Source: Acinetobacter sp. Marseille-Q1618 (GTDB taxonomy: Bacteria; Pseudomonadota; Gammaproteobacteria; Pseudomonadales; Moraxellaceae). Taken from it: a stretch of 64,000 nt of DNA. Positions 9,152 through 18,146 of the stretch are shown in pieces. Both the position numbers and the translations under genes were made by a program. Every line of letters begins with the position of its first letter. Positions within the stretch are counted from its first letter, which is position 1. Under the pieces are notes generated by a model. That model was not told the DNA's origin. It did no database searches and worked only from the letters and a program-made list of their open reading frames with translations. The stretch is from the NCBI RefSeq assembly GCF_902809855.1, contig NZ_CADDWJ010000002.1, forward strand, positions 992,001-1,056,000, in the 5' to 3' direction.

Positions 9152-9547
9152 TTTAAGCAGATAAAATATAACCAAGCCCAATATTTATACCATTCTTGAA
9201 AAATAACATAATATAAGTGGTTTGTTTTCGACGGAGTCTTGCATTTAAAGTTTGTATTTAGAGACTAGCCTTCGGCTCGACCTACTTTTGTTTCGGCAAA
9301 ATGAGCAGTGAAACTGCGCAAGAAAACCACCTTGCGGAGCGTTGCTCCTCACCACAGAACTCGACAAATACCATAAATTGATTGATGTATTGCAAAAACA
9401 TTATCAATCATTAGTAATCCTGCCTCAAACAACTGTGGATGACCTTTCCGCGTCTCAATTTATGATTGGGAGCAAAAAATCATTCCAAAAATATATTATA
9501 AAATTTTTATTGTTTGGTATTGTATTGAACTTGGTCAAAAATAAAAA
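9152..9547. other. 396-base intergenic stretch with repeat fragments and a possible gene remnant
   Basis: No convincing gene is present. From about 9238 it holds short hairpins: AGCC-TTC-GGCT (9267-9277), TTTTG-TTTCGG-CAAAA (9286-9301) and GGAGC-GTT-GCTCC (9336-9348). The last is preceded by CTTGC, like the repeats at 42.9-43.1 kb. A 69-codon open frame (9342-9551) starts at a TTG inside this repeat and reads as a plausible but unrecognised peptide. It may be the truncated tail of a lost gene. The region looks like an accumulation site for small repeats rather than a regulated promoter. Confidence 0.45.
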
Positions 9548-9766
9548 TTAATTTTTGATAATGGTTAAAGTTGTTCGTTCAAACCATGGATTTTTTGGAT
9601 TTTGCTGGTCAATTGAAAAAAGACCTTTTTCAGTTTCACGTAGTAAATACACAAAAATAGAATGAAAATCTGCACGACTGATTAGTAAATCTTGAGCGGA
9701 AACTGTCCACTTTTCACCAGCATCAAGCACTGCAATTTGCTCAAAGATTTTATTTAACATATTCAT
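9548..9766 (-). CDS. Small hypothetical protein, 72 residues
   Basis: I do not recognise the family. The product is 72 residues, soluble and mixed alpha/beta by eye, with the run WTVSAQDLLISRADFHSIFVY and no Cys pairs, signal or membrane segment. An AGGA ribosome site sits four bases before the ATG at 9766, and a second ATG two codons later has better spacing; this supports translation. It is followed by a repeat-rich stretch and preceded by a 131-base spacer containing a TGACAT/ATGTCA inverted repeat. It could be a genus-specific small gene. No function is proposed. Confidence 0.5.
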   Translation of the reverse strand: MNMLNKIFEQIAVLDAGEKWTVSAQDLLISRADFHSIFVYLLRETEKGLFSIDQQNPKNPWFERTTLTIIKN

Positions 9767-9897
9767 TTTTTCCTAGTTATTCAGTTTAGAATTTTCAAAA
9801 CTGTTCTTTTATCATGAAGATATTTAAGACATGACTATGGTGTGACATTTATATGTCAGTTTTATGACATTTTAACTTTAAATTATGACTACTCCAG

Positions 9898-10527
9898 TCA
9901 TTCTGAGGTGTCTGAAAACTGGGTGTTTTTGAGAATGTATTTAATTTCCTCATCTGAAGCCGCTTTGAGTTTTGCTCTAAAGTCTTGAACTGCTTGTTCA
10001 ATAAAAGTTTCCGCTTCAAGTTCTAAACGTAAGCGTACACTTTCAAGTTCAGACATGATTTGATGATCTGCAACCTTAAAATAGTTGTTGGCATAATCTG
10101 TTGCAGGGGTTTTCGGATTTTCAGTATAGCGGGCAGTATATTCTATAATTTCACTCTGAATGTCTTCATGCATTGCTGCAAGAGATACAGTTTGTTGTTG
10201 AAATTGACGTACTTCATCATCTAAAAGCTGTTGATTATATTGTTGTTGTTGTGCACGTTTTTCAGCCAAAGATTTTTCTAAAGCCAATTGTTTTCGTAGG
10301 CGTGCTGCTTCGATTAATTGTGCTTTGAGATCGGCATAGGCTTGTTCAACTTTAAGCTGTGCCACTTGCATAGCACGCTTGTCATTGTCCATCCATGCTT
10401 GGAGATTGGATTCGGGTGTTAATAAATCGCAGATGCGATTGAGATCATCTAAATAGGTTTGGCGAACAGCCTCAGGCGTATCCAGCCAACGCTTTTTAAA
10501 ATCTTGACCTACATTTAATGCCACCAC
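9898..10527 (-). CDS. Hypothetical coiled-coil protein downstream of holC
   Basis: This 209-residue protein has a long amphipathic, Gln/Ala/Leu/Lys-rich coiled coil at roughly residues 55-120. Flanking helical segments follow, including a second charged helix region at about 160-195. There is no signal peptide or membrane segment, so it is probably cytoplasmic. I do not recognise the family. A strong AAGGAGA ribosome site precedes tandem GTG codons at 10527 and 10524; both are plausible starts. It lies 33 bases after holC on the same strand, so pepA-holC-this gene probably form one operon. A link to the polymerase chi subunit is only positional. Confidence 0.7.
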   Translation of the reverse strand: MVALNVGQDFKKRWLDTPEAVRQTYLDDLNRICDLLTPESNLQAWMDNDKRAMQVAQLKVEQAYADLKAQLIEAARLRKQLALEKSLAEKRAQQQQYNQQLLDDEVRQFQQQTVSLAAMHEDIQSEIIEYTARYTENPKTPATDYANNYFKVADHQIMSELESVRLRLELEAETFIEQAVQDFRAKLKAASDEEIKYILKNTQFSDTSE

Positions 10528-10560
10528 GCATCTCCTTTTTGAGATTTGAAAAGACTGATT

Positions 10561-10968
10561 TCAAAGTTTAAATGTTTGAGGTGATAAACCTAAACGTCGG
10601 TATGCTTTATATTTCTCACGACCGAGTTGTTTGGCAGACTCATCATTTTCAACGATTTCAATAATGTGACTAAATTGTGCTGCTTGTTCAAGTGCTTGAT
10701 TGTTAAAATTAAACACAATCCACTCAGATGAGTGGGGTAAATCGGCAGAAATACAGATCGGCGCAGTCTCTTGATCAATGCCATGTGCAAGGAAACTACT
10801 TGGGTCAAACTCCCATAATAAGTCATCAAGTTGCTGTTGTGTGTCTACATCAGGGCAATGAATCCAGATTTTTGCATGTTGCTTTGAAATTTTACGGCAG
10901 AGACGACAAGTGCTTTGCACTCGTCGTTCTGGGCTTTTTTCAAACAGATAAAAGCTAATTTTAGCCAT
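10561..10968 (-). CDS. holC: DNA polymerase III subunit chi
   Basis: HolC is the chi subunit of the clamp-loader complex. It links DNA polymerase III to SSB at the replication fork. The product is 135 residues, beginning [12 protein letters not shown]. That opening is typical of the family, and the conserved C-terminal RRLG-like segment is present. The open frame extends 24 codons upstream inside pepA, but the ATG at 10968 is right for the family. Its start overlaps the pepA stop by eight bases, the widely conserved pepA-holC pairing, so translation is probably coupled. Confidence 0.9.
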   Translation of the reverse strand: MAKISFYLFEKSPERRVQSTCRLCRKISKQHAKIWIHCPDVDTQQQLDDLLWEFDPSSFLAHGIDQETAPICISADLPHSSEWIVFNFNNQALEQAAQFSHIIEIVENDESAKQLGREKYKAYRRLGLSPQTFKL

Positions 10969-12415
10969 TGGCTTTGGCACGATTGGCAATGAATTGCATG
11001 AGCAACGGCACTGGACGACCTGTTGAGCCTTTGGCTGCACCAGATAACCATGCTGTTCCTGCGATATCTAAATGTGCCCAACGATATTCACGGGTGAAAC
11101 GTTCTAAGAAACATGCGGCTAAAATTGCGCCTGCTTGTGGGCCTGCACCACTGATATTACCAATGTCGGCGAAGTTTGAGTCCAACATTTCTTGATAATC
11201 ATCAATGACAGGTAAGCGCCATACACGGTCAAAGCTTTCTTCACCAGCAATATTGATTTCTTGTGCCAGCTCATCATCTGGCGTAAATAAACCACTCAAC
11301 ACTTTACCGAGTGCAACTACACATGCGCCTGTAAGCGTTGCGATATCGATCACCACCGCAGGATTAAAGCGTTTCACATAGGTCAGTGTGTCACAGAGTA
11401 CCAAACGACCTTCAGCATCGGTATTTAAAATTTCAACGGTTTGCCCGCTCATTGTGGTTACAATATCGCCCGGACGAGTTGCATGACCTGATGGCATATT
11501 TTCAGCAGCAGCAATCGTACCAACCACATGGATGGGTAAATTTGCTTCACATAAAGCACGTAATGTTCCTAATACAGAGGCTGCACCACACATATCGAAC
11601 TTCATTTCATCCATGCCTACGCCCGGCTTGAGTGAAATACCGCCTGTATCAAAGGTAATTCCTTTACCCACTAAGACCACAGGTGCTTGATCAGGATTGG
11701 CTTTATATTCAAGCGTAATTACACGACCCGGACGTTCTGAACCTTTGCTCACTGCAAGGAATGAATGCATGCCCAAATCCGCCAATTGTTGTTCTTCAAG
11801 CACCGTCACTTTTAAAACATCAGGGAATTCAGCAGCTAAAGCACGGGCTTGTTCCGCTAAATATTCAGGGAAGCAAATATTTGCAGGGCAGTTACCTAAG
11901 TCACGTGCAAAGTTTTGACCTTGTTGGACTGCTTCGATCAAACTGATTTGTGCAGCATCTAAGCTTGTTGATGCAGTAATTAATTCAATTTGTTCTAAGA
12001 TAAAGTCATTTTTTTTGCTTTTGAATTCATCGTAACCATAAGCCGCTTGTGTCAAACTCAATGCAAATAGATAGTGCAACTCATTTGGCAAAGCGGAAAT
12101 ATCAATACTGATTTGTCTGAATTTTTTTTGTGACGCTTTGATAATGATTTGTGCGATTTTTGCTAATTTTGCAGCTTTTAATTCAGCAGCTTTATCAATA
12201 CCCACTAACATACTATGTGGATTTTGCGCAATTTGACCGAGCAAAGGCAGGGTTTCAGCTAGGCCAGCTTTAAATTGCGTTGCTGCGATTAAATTGTCTA
12301 AATCATTGATTTGATAATTGGATTTTAGTTCTGCTAAATTATCAGTACTTGCCAAAATAAAAAGTGCTTGGCTTGTGCTACTGTTGGATGGTGCAGTATT
12401 TAAACTTAGTTTCAT
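10961..12415 (-). CDS. pepA: Leucyl aminopeptidase PepA (M17)
   Basis: PepA is a two-metal cytosolic aminopeptidase of the M17 family, 484 residues. The signature [10 protein letters not shown] is present with the metal-binding Asp/Glu. Upstream, [11 protein letters not shown] provides the active-site lysine and metal-binding aspartate. The N-terminal 160 residues form the divergent regulatory domain. In E. coli PepA also binds DNA for Xer resolution; nothing here shows whether this copy does. It is divergent from lptF (147-base spacer) and overlaps holC. The same pepA/lptFG divergence is common in gamma-proteobacteria. Confidence 0.95.
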   Translation of the reverse strand: MKLSLNTAPSNSSTSQALFILASTDNLAELKSNYQINDLDNLIAATQFKAGLAETLPLLGQIAQNPHSMLVGIDKAAELKAAKLAKIAQIIIKASQKKFRQISIDISALPNELHYLFALSLTQAAYGYDEFKSKKNDFILEQIELITASTSLDAAQISLIEAVQQGQNFARDLGNCPANICFPEYLAEQARALAAEFPDVLKVTVLEEQQLADLGMHSFLAVSKGSERPGRVITLEYKANPDQAPVVLVGKGITFDTGGISLKPGVGMDEMKFDMCGAASVLGTLRALCEANLPIHVVGTIAAAENMPSGHATRPGDIVTTMSGQTVEILNTDAEGRLVLCDTLTYVKRFNPAVVIDIATLTGACVVALGKVLSGLFTPDDELAQEINIAGEESFDRVWRLPVIDDYQEMLDSNFADIGNISGAGPQAGAILAACFLERFTREYRWAHLDIAGTAWLSGAAKGSTGRPVPLLMQFIANRAKANG

Positions 12416-12562
12416 ATGCGATCTATATGCCTTTTAAACACGTTTTAAAACATTAAACCATTGAATCACTACCAATGATAGAATTTCAATGTGGTTTTAT
12501 ATTTTTAACATTCGGGTAAAATACTTAAACGATATTCCCCCAACTCACTTTGGAAGATTCCC

Positions 12563-13663
12563 TTGATTATAAGACGTTATCTCGTCAAACAAGTTGTTTC
12601 AACATCTTTGGTTGTTGTTGCATTGCTCACCCTGATCATGATGGGTGGGCGTTTGATCAAGTATTTTGGTGTCGCAGCTCAAGGGCGCTTAGATGCCACG
12701 ATTCTATTTAGCATCATTGGTTACCGTTTACCTGAGTTTTTGACTTTAATTCTTCCTCTTGGATTTTTTATTGGTTTAATGCTGGTGTTTGGTCGTCTTT
12801 ATGTTGATCATGAAATGGCGGTACTCAACGGCAGTGGCGTGAGTAAAATCCAATTATCACGCTTACTGATTCCGCTTACCGTAGTGTATTTGGCAGTACA
12901 AAGTGTGTTAATGATTTGGATGTCGCCTTGGGGAATTCGTGAATATGAAAAATTAGTGTCCACACAAGCGGTACGAACAGGTTTTGATTTGGTGCGACCC
13001 AAAGAATTTATTTCCTCAGGTCCGTACACAATTTATGCAGGGTCATTGTCGGATGACCGTAAGAATTTAAAAGACATTTTCTTTTATCAACGTGCAGAAA
13101 AAGCAGGGAAGCCTGATGTCATGATTTTGGCAAAAGAGGCGACTCGGGTCGAAGTTGCAGATGATACCGCCAATGTCGTAGATTTATTACAAGGGCGTCG
13201 TTATGAAATTTATCCAGGCACACCGAAATATACCCAAGCTGAGTTCCAGTCCTATCGTTTACGTTTGGAAAATGACAAAGAAGCCAAGTTTGAAAGTGCT
13301 GATGTAGAAGCCTTACCATTTTCTCAGTTATTAAAAAATAGAGACGATCCTGTAGTAAGCAGTGAATTGGGTTGGCGCATCTTTGTACCATTTAGCATGA
13401 TTGTGGCGGTTATGTTAGCAACAGCCTTGTCTGAAGTGAGTCCACGTCAAGGACGTTACCTAAAACTTTTCCCTGCGCTGCTTATTTTTGCCAGTCTGAT
13501 CGTAGCACTGATGGCGATTAAAACTCGAATCAGTAAAGATGAAATCGGGATGTGGGCATATCCAGCGGTGTTGTTATTCTATGCGATTGCTGCTGCGCTA
13601 TTTTCTCGTAAGCAGAAATTAGCACCTAAGATTAAGAAACAAATTCAGCGAGTGAAATCATAA
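12563..13663 (+). CDS. lptF: LptF, LPS export ABC transporter permease
   Basis: LptF with LptG and LptB extracts lipopolysaccharide or lipooligosaccharide from the inner membrane. The 366-residue permease has three N-terminal and three C-terminal transmembrane helices flanking a periplasmic beta-jellyroll domain (about 120-260). The start is a TTG at 12563, giving MIIRRYLVKQ. It has a GGAAG ribosome site upstream and no in-frame ATG that fits the family, so an uncommon start codon is real here. Its stop overlaps the lptG start (TAATG). Confidence 0.93.
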   Translation: MIIRRYLVKQVVSTSLVVVALLTLIMMGGRLIKYFGVAAQGRLDATILFSIIGYRLPEFLTLILPLGFFIGLMLVFGRLYVDHEMAVLNGSGVSKIQLSRLLIPLTVVYLAVQSVLMIWMSPWGIREYEKLVSTQAVRTGFDLVRPKEFISSGPYTIYAGSLSDDRKNLKDIFFYQRAEKAGKPDVMILAKEATRVEVADDTANVVDLLQGRRYEIYPGTPKYTQAEFQSYRLRLENDKEAKFESADVEALPFSQLLKNRDDPVVSSELGWRIFVPFSMIVAVMLATALSEVSPRQGRYLKLFPALLIFASLIVALMAIKTRISKDEIGMWAYPAVLLFYAIAAALFSRKQKLAPKIKKQIQRVKS

Positions 13664-14733
13664 TGTTAGCACGTAAAATTGTCGCCAAGCATGTGGTCAA
13701 TACAACAGCACTCGCGATGTTGGGTGCAACCGCGGTATTGTCTGTGTTACAAATCTTATTCACGTATTTAGGTGAATTGGGTGATTTAAAAGAAGGTTAT
13801 AGTGCTTGGAATGCGTTGCAATATGTATTGTGGGGCGCACCGAAATATCTCTATGAAATTTTACCCATTTCTGCTTTGATTGGTGCAGTTCTCGGTTTGG
13901 GGACTTTGGCATCGAACAGTGAGCTGATCGTGATGCGAGCGTCAGGAATCAGTCTGTGGCGTATTGTCGGTTGGGTGATGCGTTCTGCGATGTTGTTGGT
14001 GGTCTTGTCCTTTGTACTCAGTCAATTTGTTGTGCCGTATACCAATGAACAAGCCAAAAGTATTAAAAGTAAAAAGAGTGTGGCAGCTTTAGGTGAAGTC
14101 AAAGGCTATTGGTCACGTGAAGGACAACGCTTTATTTATATTGACTATGCCAACTCTAAAGGCAATCTGAAACAGGTGCAAGTGGTCGATTTTGATCAAA
14201 ATTATCGTATGCAATCCGTGTTAAATGCGGAGCAAGGTAATTTTGTCAAAAATGGGCAATGGAATTTGACCCAAGCTACACAAGTTAGCCTTCAAGAGGA
14301 TGGACGAGCAACAGTGAATCAAGACAGCCAGCATAATTTAGCTTTGGCATTGCAACCTAAATATGTGCATATGGTGACGATTGATCCTGAAGATTTAGCA
14401 CCGAGTCAGTTGGTGAGTTTTATGCGTTATATGGATCAATATAGCCAAGTGCCGAAAACGTATTTATTGGCATTTTGGCAAAATGTTGGTTCGCCATTTG
14501 CTTTATTAGCGCTGGTGTTGATTGCGTGTTCTTTTATTTTTGGACCATTACGTCAACAGTCGATGGGCTTTCGTTTAGTGATTGCTTTATTTGTTGGGCT
14601 GGGTTTCTATTACATTCAAGATTTTTTAGGCTATGCAAGTTTAGTGTATTCGCCATCCCCAGCATGGTTTGTATTTGTGCCAATTGTACTGATGTTTGGC
14701 GTAGGTAGTTATTTGTTGTATCGAGCAAGATGA
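13663..14733 (+). CDS. lptG: LptG, LPS export ABC transporter permease
   Basis: LptG is the partner permease of LptF, 356 residues with the same plan: three helices, a periplasmic jellyroll, three helices. N-terminal MLARKIVAKHVV and the C-terminal FGPLRQQSMGFRL are typical. It overlaps the lptF stop by one base, which indicates coupled translation and a fixed 1:1 ratio. No LptB gene is in the window, as usual. Confidence 0.93.
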   Translation: MLARKIVAKHVVNTTALAMLGATAVLSVLQILFTYLGELGDLKEGYSAWNALQYVLWGAPKYLYEILPISALIGAVLGLGTLASNSELIVMRASGISLWRIVGWVMRSAMLLVVLSFVLSQFVVPYTNEQAKSIKSKKSVAALGEVKGYWSREGQRFIYIDYANSKGNLKQVQVVDFDQNYRMQSVLNAEQGNFVKNGQWNLTQATQVSLQEDGRATVNQDSQHNLALALQPKYVHMVTIDPEDLAPSQLVSFMRYMDQYSQVPKTYLLAFWQNVGSPFALLALVLIACSFIFGPLRQQSMGFRLVIALFVGLGFYYIQDFLGYASLVYSPSPAWFVFVPIVLMFGVGSYLLYRAR

Positions 14734-14765
14734 TTTTTAATCCGAATACACATCAGGTGATTTAA

Positions 14766-15287
14766 ATGTCATTAAAGATAATTTCTGGTGGGCAAACAGG
14801 TGTTGATCGAGGGGCTTTAGATGCTGCACTTGCAATGAATGTTGCATGTGGCGGATGGTGTCCTGAAAATAGGATGGCAGATGATGGGGTTATTCCTGAT
14901 CAATATCCTGTAAAAGTTTTGCCAAATAGTGGCTATCGAAAACGCACAAAACAAAATGTTATAGACAGTGATGCAACGGTGATTATCTATTTTGACTATA
15001 TATTTCCTAAAGGTGGTACTGAACTGACTTTATTGGAGTGCATTCGTCAAAATAAACCTTATGTACTTATTGATGCTGTTGAGTTATCAACTGAAAGAGC
15101 CGCAGAAAAAATTTATGCTTTTGTGATTAAAAATAAAATTGTTGAATTAAATGTTGCTGGACCTAAAGCTCAGCATTTACCTCATGCACATCATTTTACG
15201 CAGACAACCATTGAGTTGTTGTTAAAAAAATATGAACTAATGAATGATGATTTAAGTCAAATCTTAGATGATCATGATTTAAATTAG
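14766..15287 (+). CDS. SLOG-fold 'putative molybdenum carrier' / circularly permuted YpsA protein
   Basis: This 173-residue Rossmann-like protein begins with the SLOG signature (K)IISGGQTGVDRGALDAA, which forms the nucleotide-binding loop. GGTELTLLECI follows in the middle. This places it in the cpYpsA / MoCo-carrier-like branch (the family known as putative molybdenum carrier). SLOG domains bind nucleotides or nucleotide-derived ligands, and the true role of this branch is not established. No molybdopterin gene is nearby. It sits 32 bases after lptG on the same strand and may be read through from lptFG. Confidence 0.75.
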   Translation: MSLKIISGGQTGVDRGALDAALAMNVACGGWCPENRMADDGVIPDQYPVKVLPNSGYRKRTKQNVIDSDATVIIYFDYIFPKGGTELTLLECIRQNKPYVLIDAVELSTERAAEKIYAFVIKNKIVELNVAGPKAQHLPHAHHFTQTTIELLLKKYELMNDDLSQILDDHDLN

Positions 15288-15366
15288 CAATTTTGAAGAA
15301 TAGAGTCTTATCTAAAAAAAAGGTAAGATATGCCGATGAATTTGTAAACAGAAAAGAGTGTAAATC

Positions 15367-16914
15367 ATGACGGATGCAACTGCTGGCAAAATCCCTCACG
15401 TTCTTGTGATCATGGATGGTGTGGGTCATCGTGAAGCGGTCGAGGATAATGCGTTTTTAGCAGCAAAAACGCCAAATCTAACCATGATGCAAGAAAAGCA
15501 TCCGCATAGTTTAATTTCTGGTTCAGGTGAAGATGTCGGTCTGCCTGATGGGCAAATGGGTAACTCTGAAGTCGGTCATATGAACTTGGGTGCAGGTCGT
15601 GTGCTGTATCAGGACTTTACTCGTATTACCAAAGATATTCGTACGGGTGATTTCTTTGAACATGAAGTGCTTGTTGATGCAGTAGAAAAAGCCAAAGCTG
15701 TGGGTGGTGCTGTACATATCATGGGCTTATTGTCACAAGGTGGCGTACATTCTCATGAAGATCATATTGTCGCAATGTGTGAACTTGCACTAAAACGTGG
15801 TGCAACGGTGTATTTGCATGCGTTCCTTGATGGTCGTGATACACCACCACGTAGCGCTCAACCTTCACTTGAAAAATTAGATGCGTTATTTGTTCAGTAT
15901 CCAAATCAAGGTCGTATCGCAACGATGATTGGACGCTATTTCGCCATGGATCGTGACAATCGCTGGGATCGTGTTGAGCAAGCGTATCGTTTAATGACTG
16001 AAGGTGAGGCTGTTCGTGTTGTAAACTCTGCGGTTGAAGGCTTAGAACAAGCGTATGAAGCCAATGAAAATGACGAGTTTGTCAAAGCAACACGTATTGG
16101 TGAGATTGCCAAGATTTCTGATGGTGACAGCGTGGTATTTATGAATTTCCGTGCAGACCGTGCCCGTGAAATTACCAAAGCTTTTGTTGAAAAAGACTTT
16201 GCAGGCTTTGAGCGTAAAGTTGTACCAAATCTATCTAAATATGTGATGTTGACTCGCTACCAAGCAACCATTGATGCACCTGTGGCGTATATGCCAGAAG
16301 AATTAAAAAATTCAATCGGTGAATATTTATCTTCACTTGGTAAAACCCAATTACGTATTGCTGAAACTGAAAAATATGCTCATGTGACATTCTTCTTTAG
16401 TGGTGGGCGTGAAGATGAATATCCAGGTGAAAAACGTATTTTGATTCCTTCACCAAAAGTGGCAACTTATGATCTACAACCTGAAATGAGTGCGCCAGAA
16501 GTGACAGAGCAATTGGTGGCTGCGATTAATTCAGGTGAATATGACTTATTGGTGGTGAATTACGCCAATGGTGATATGGTTGGTCATACAGGGGTATTTG
16601 ATGCTGCGGTGAAAGCCGTTGAAGCTGTCGATACTGGCTTAGGTCGTTTGTATGAAGCAGTGATGGCAAAACATGGTCACATGCTCATTACTGCCGATCA
16701 TGGTAATGTGGAACAAATGCAAGACTATGTCAGTGGACAAGTACATACACAACATACCACTGAACTTGTACCATTTATTTATGTCGGGCCGACTGCTGCA
16801 ACGATTGCAGAAGGTGGCGTATTGGCGGATGTTGCGCCAACACTATTACATCTCATGAATATTCCTGCACCAAAAGAAATGCAAGGACGTAATCTGATTA
16901 CGTTAAATTCATAA
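15367..16914 (+). CDS. gpmI: 2,3-bisphosphoglycerate-independent phosphoglycerate mutase
   Basis: GpmI interconverts 3- and 2-phosphoglycerate in glycolysis and gluconeogenesis with two Mn2+ ions. The 515-residue protein belongs to the alkaline-phosphatase superfamily. The phosphoserine nucleophile is S67 in [10 protein letters not shown]. Metal ligands are visible in VIMDGVG (N-terminus), [13 protein letters not shown] and [11 protein letters not shown]. The gene is followed 37 bases later by a protease gene of the CtpA type, a common gpmI neighbour in pseudomonads and relatives. Confidence 0.95.
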   Translation: MTDATAGKIPHVLVIMDGVGHREAVEDNAFLAAKTPNLTMMQEKHPHSLISGSGEDVGLPDGQMGNSEVGHMNLGAGRVLYQDFTRITKDIRTGDFFEHEVLVDAVEKAKAVGGAVHIMGLLSQGGVHSHEDHIVAMCELALKRGATVYLHAFLDGRDTPPRSAQPSLEKLDALFVQYPNQGRIATMIGRYFAMDRDNRWDRVEQAYRLMTEGEAVRVVNSAVEGLEQAYEANENDEFVKATRIGEIAKISDGDSVVFMNFRADRAREITKAFVEKDFAGFERKVVPNLSKYVMLTRYQATIDAPVAYMPEELKNSIGEYLSSLGKTQLRIAETEKYAHVTFFFSGGREDEYPGEKRILIPSPKVATYDLQPEMSAPEVTEQLVAAINSGEYDLLVVNYANGDMVGHTGVFDAAVKAVEAVDTGLGRLYEAVMAKHGHMLITADHGNVEQMQDYVSGQVHTQHTTELVPFIYVGPTAATIAEGGVLADVAPTLLHLMNIPAPKEMQGRNLITLNS

Positions 16915-16951
16915 CATCACTAAACATAAGATCAATAAAGAAGGTAAGTGC

Positions 16952-18124
16952 ATGGCTCAAACTTGGAAATATGGTGTTGTTTTAAGCGCTTTACTTGCAA
17001 GTACAAGCCAGTCACTTTGGGCTGCGGAGCGATCCGCAGTGCTTGATTTTGATGATGAAATGGAACAAAGCACTGCAGAAGTGCCGATCGAGTCCATTGA
17101 ACAATTTGTGCAAATTTATGGCATTGTTAAAGACAATTATGTACAGGAAAAGCCTGATGATTTTTTGTTTTTACAAGCAATCAAAGGTTTGGTCAGTGGT
17201 TTAGATCGTTACTCACGTTATCTTAGTGCTGAAGAATATAAGCAATTGATTCAATATACCGAGGCTGATTTGGCCACGGTTGATTTCAAACTGATTTTTG
17301 ATTCACATACACATCAATGGCAAATTAGCAACTTAAAAGAAAATACCGATATTGCCAAACAAGGCATTAAAAATGGTTTTAGTGTTTTTAAAATCGATAA
17401 TCAAGAACTAAAAAATCTAAATGCCGAACAGGTGGAAGACTTATTGCATGGTTCAATCGGTTCAAGTTTCCAGTTGCAACTCAATCCCAAAAGTCCTGCC
17501 ATTACTTTATTACGCAACAAAAAATTAGAAATTGCAGATATCGAACCTGTGATGTTGCATAATCAAGTCTTAGTTTTAAAAGTTAAAGTTTTTCAGCAAG
17601 ACACAGCCAATGAAGTGAAGCGCCTTCTTGAAGAATATGACACGACACGGTTAAAAGCTGTGCTGATTGATTTGCGTAATAACCCCGGTGGATTGTTGTC
17701 TGCAGCGGTAGAAACAGCTGATTTATTTTTAAATCAAGGCACGATTGTTTCCACTAAAAGCCGTTCAGAGGGTAATCAACAATTCCAAGCATTGCCAGGC
17801 AATGAATTTCCTAACGTTAAAATGGGAATTTTAATTAATAATCGTTCAGCATCTGCGGCTGAGGTATTTACTGCAGCGATGAAAGAACATCAACGTGCTT
17901 GGGTAATCGGTGAGAAAAGTTATGGTAAAGGTGTAGTACAAAAATTATTCCCATTACCAAATGGCGCAGCTTTGCAAATGACGGTATCGCATTATTTCAC
18001 ACCGAAAGGCAGTATGATTGATGGCTCTGGAATTGCACCAAATCAAGAATATGTGTGGCCTTTGGAAATGAAAGAAGACACATATTTAAATAATGTGTCT
18101 GAACTTTTATTGAAACATCGTTAA
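16952..18124 (+). CDS. S41-family C-terminal processing periplasmic protease (CtpA-like)
   Basis: This is an exported Ser/Lys protease of 390 residues. An N-terminal signal peptide ends near AWA at about residue 25. A helical region, a divergent PDZ domain (about 105-185) and the S41 catalytic domain follow. The catalytic serine is S299 in NNRSASAAEV and the lysine K326 in SYGKGVVQ. The oxyanion motif LIDLRNNPGG (239-247) is intact. Such proteases trim envelope proteins, including peptidoglycan hydrolases in Pseudomonas. It converges on pilR with only 22 bases between them and no clear terminator. Confidence 0.9.
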   Translation: MAQTWKYGVVLSALLASTSQSLWAAERSAVLDFDDEMEQSTAEVPIESIEQFVQIYGIVKDNYVQEKPDDFLFLQAIKGLVSGLDRYSRYLSAEEYKQLIQYTEADLATVDFKLIFDSHTHQWQISNLKENTDIAKQGIKNGFSVFKIDNQELKNLNAEQVEDLLHGSIGSSFQLQLNPKSPAITLLRNKKLEIADIEPVMLHNQVLVLKVKVFQQDTANEVKRLLEEYDTTRLKAVLIDLRNNPGGLLSAAVETADLFLNQGTIVSTKSRSEGNQQFQALPGNEFPNVKMGILINNRSASAAEVFTAAMKEHQRAWVIGEKSYGKGVVQKLFPLPNGAALQMTVSHYFTPKGSMIDGSGIAPNQEYVWPLEMKEDTYLNNVSELLLKHR

Positions 18125-18146
18125 TTAAAGCATCGTGAGTTAAAAC

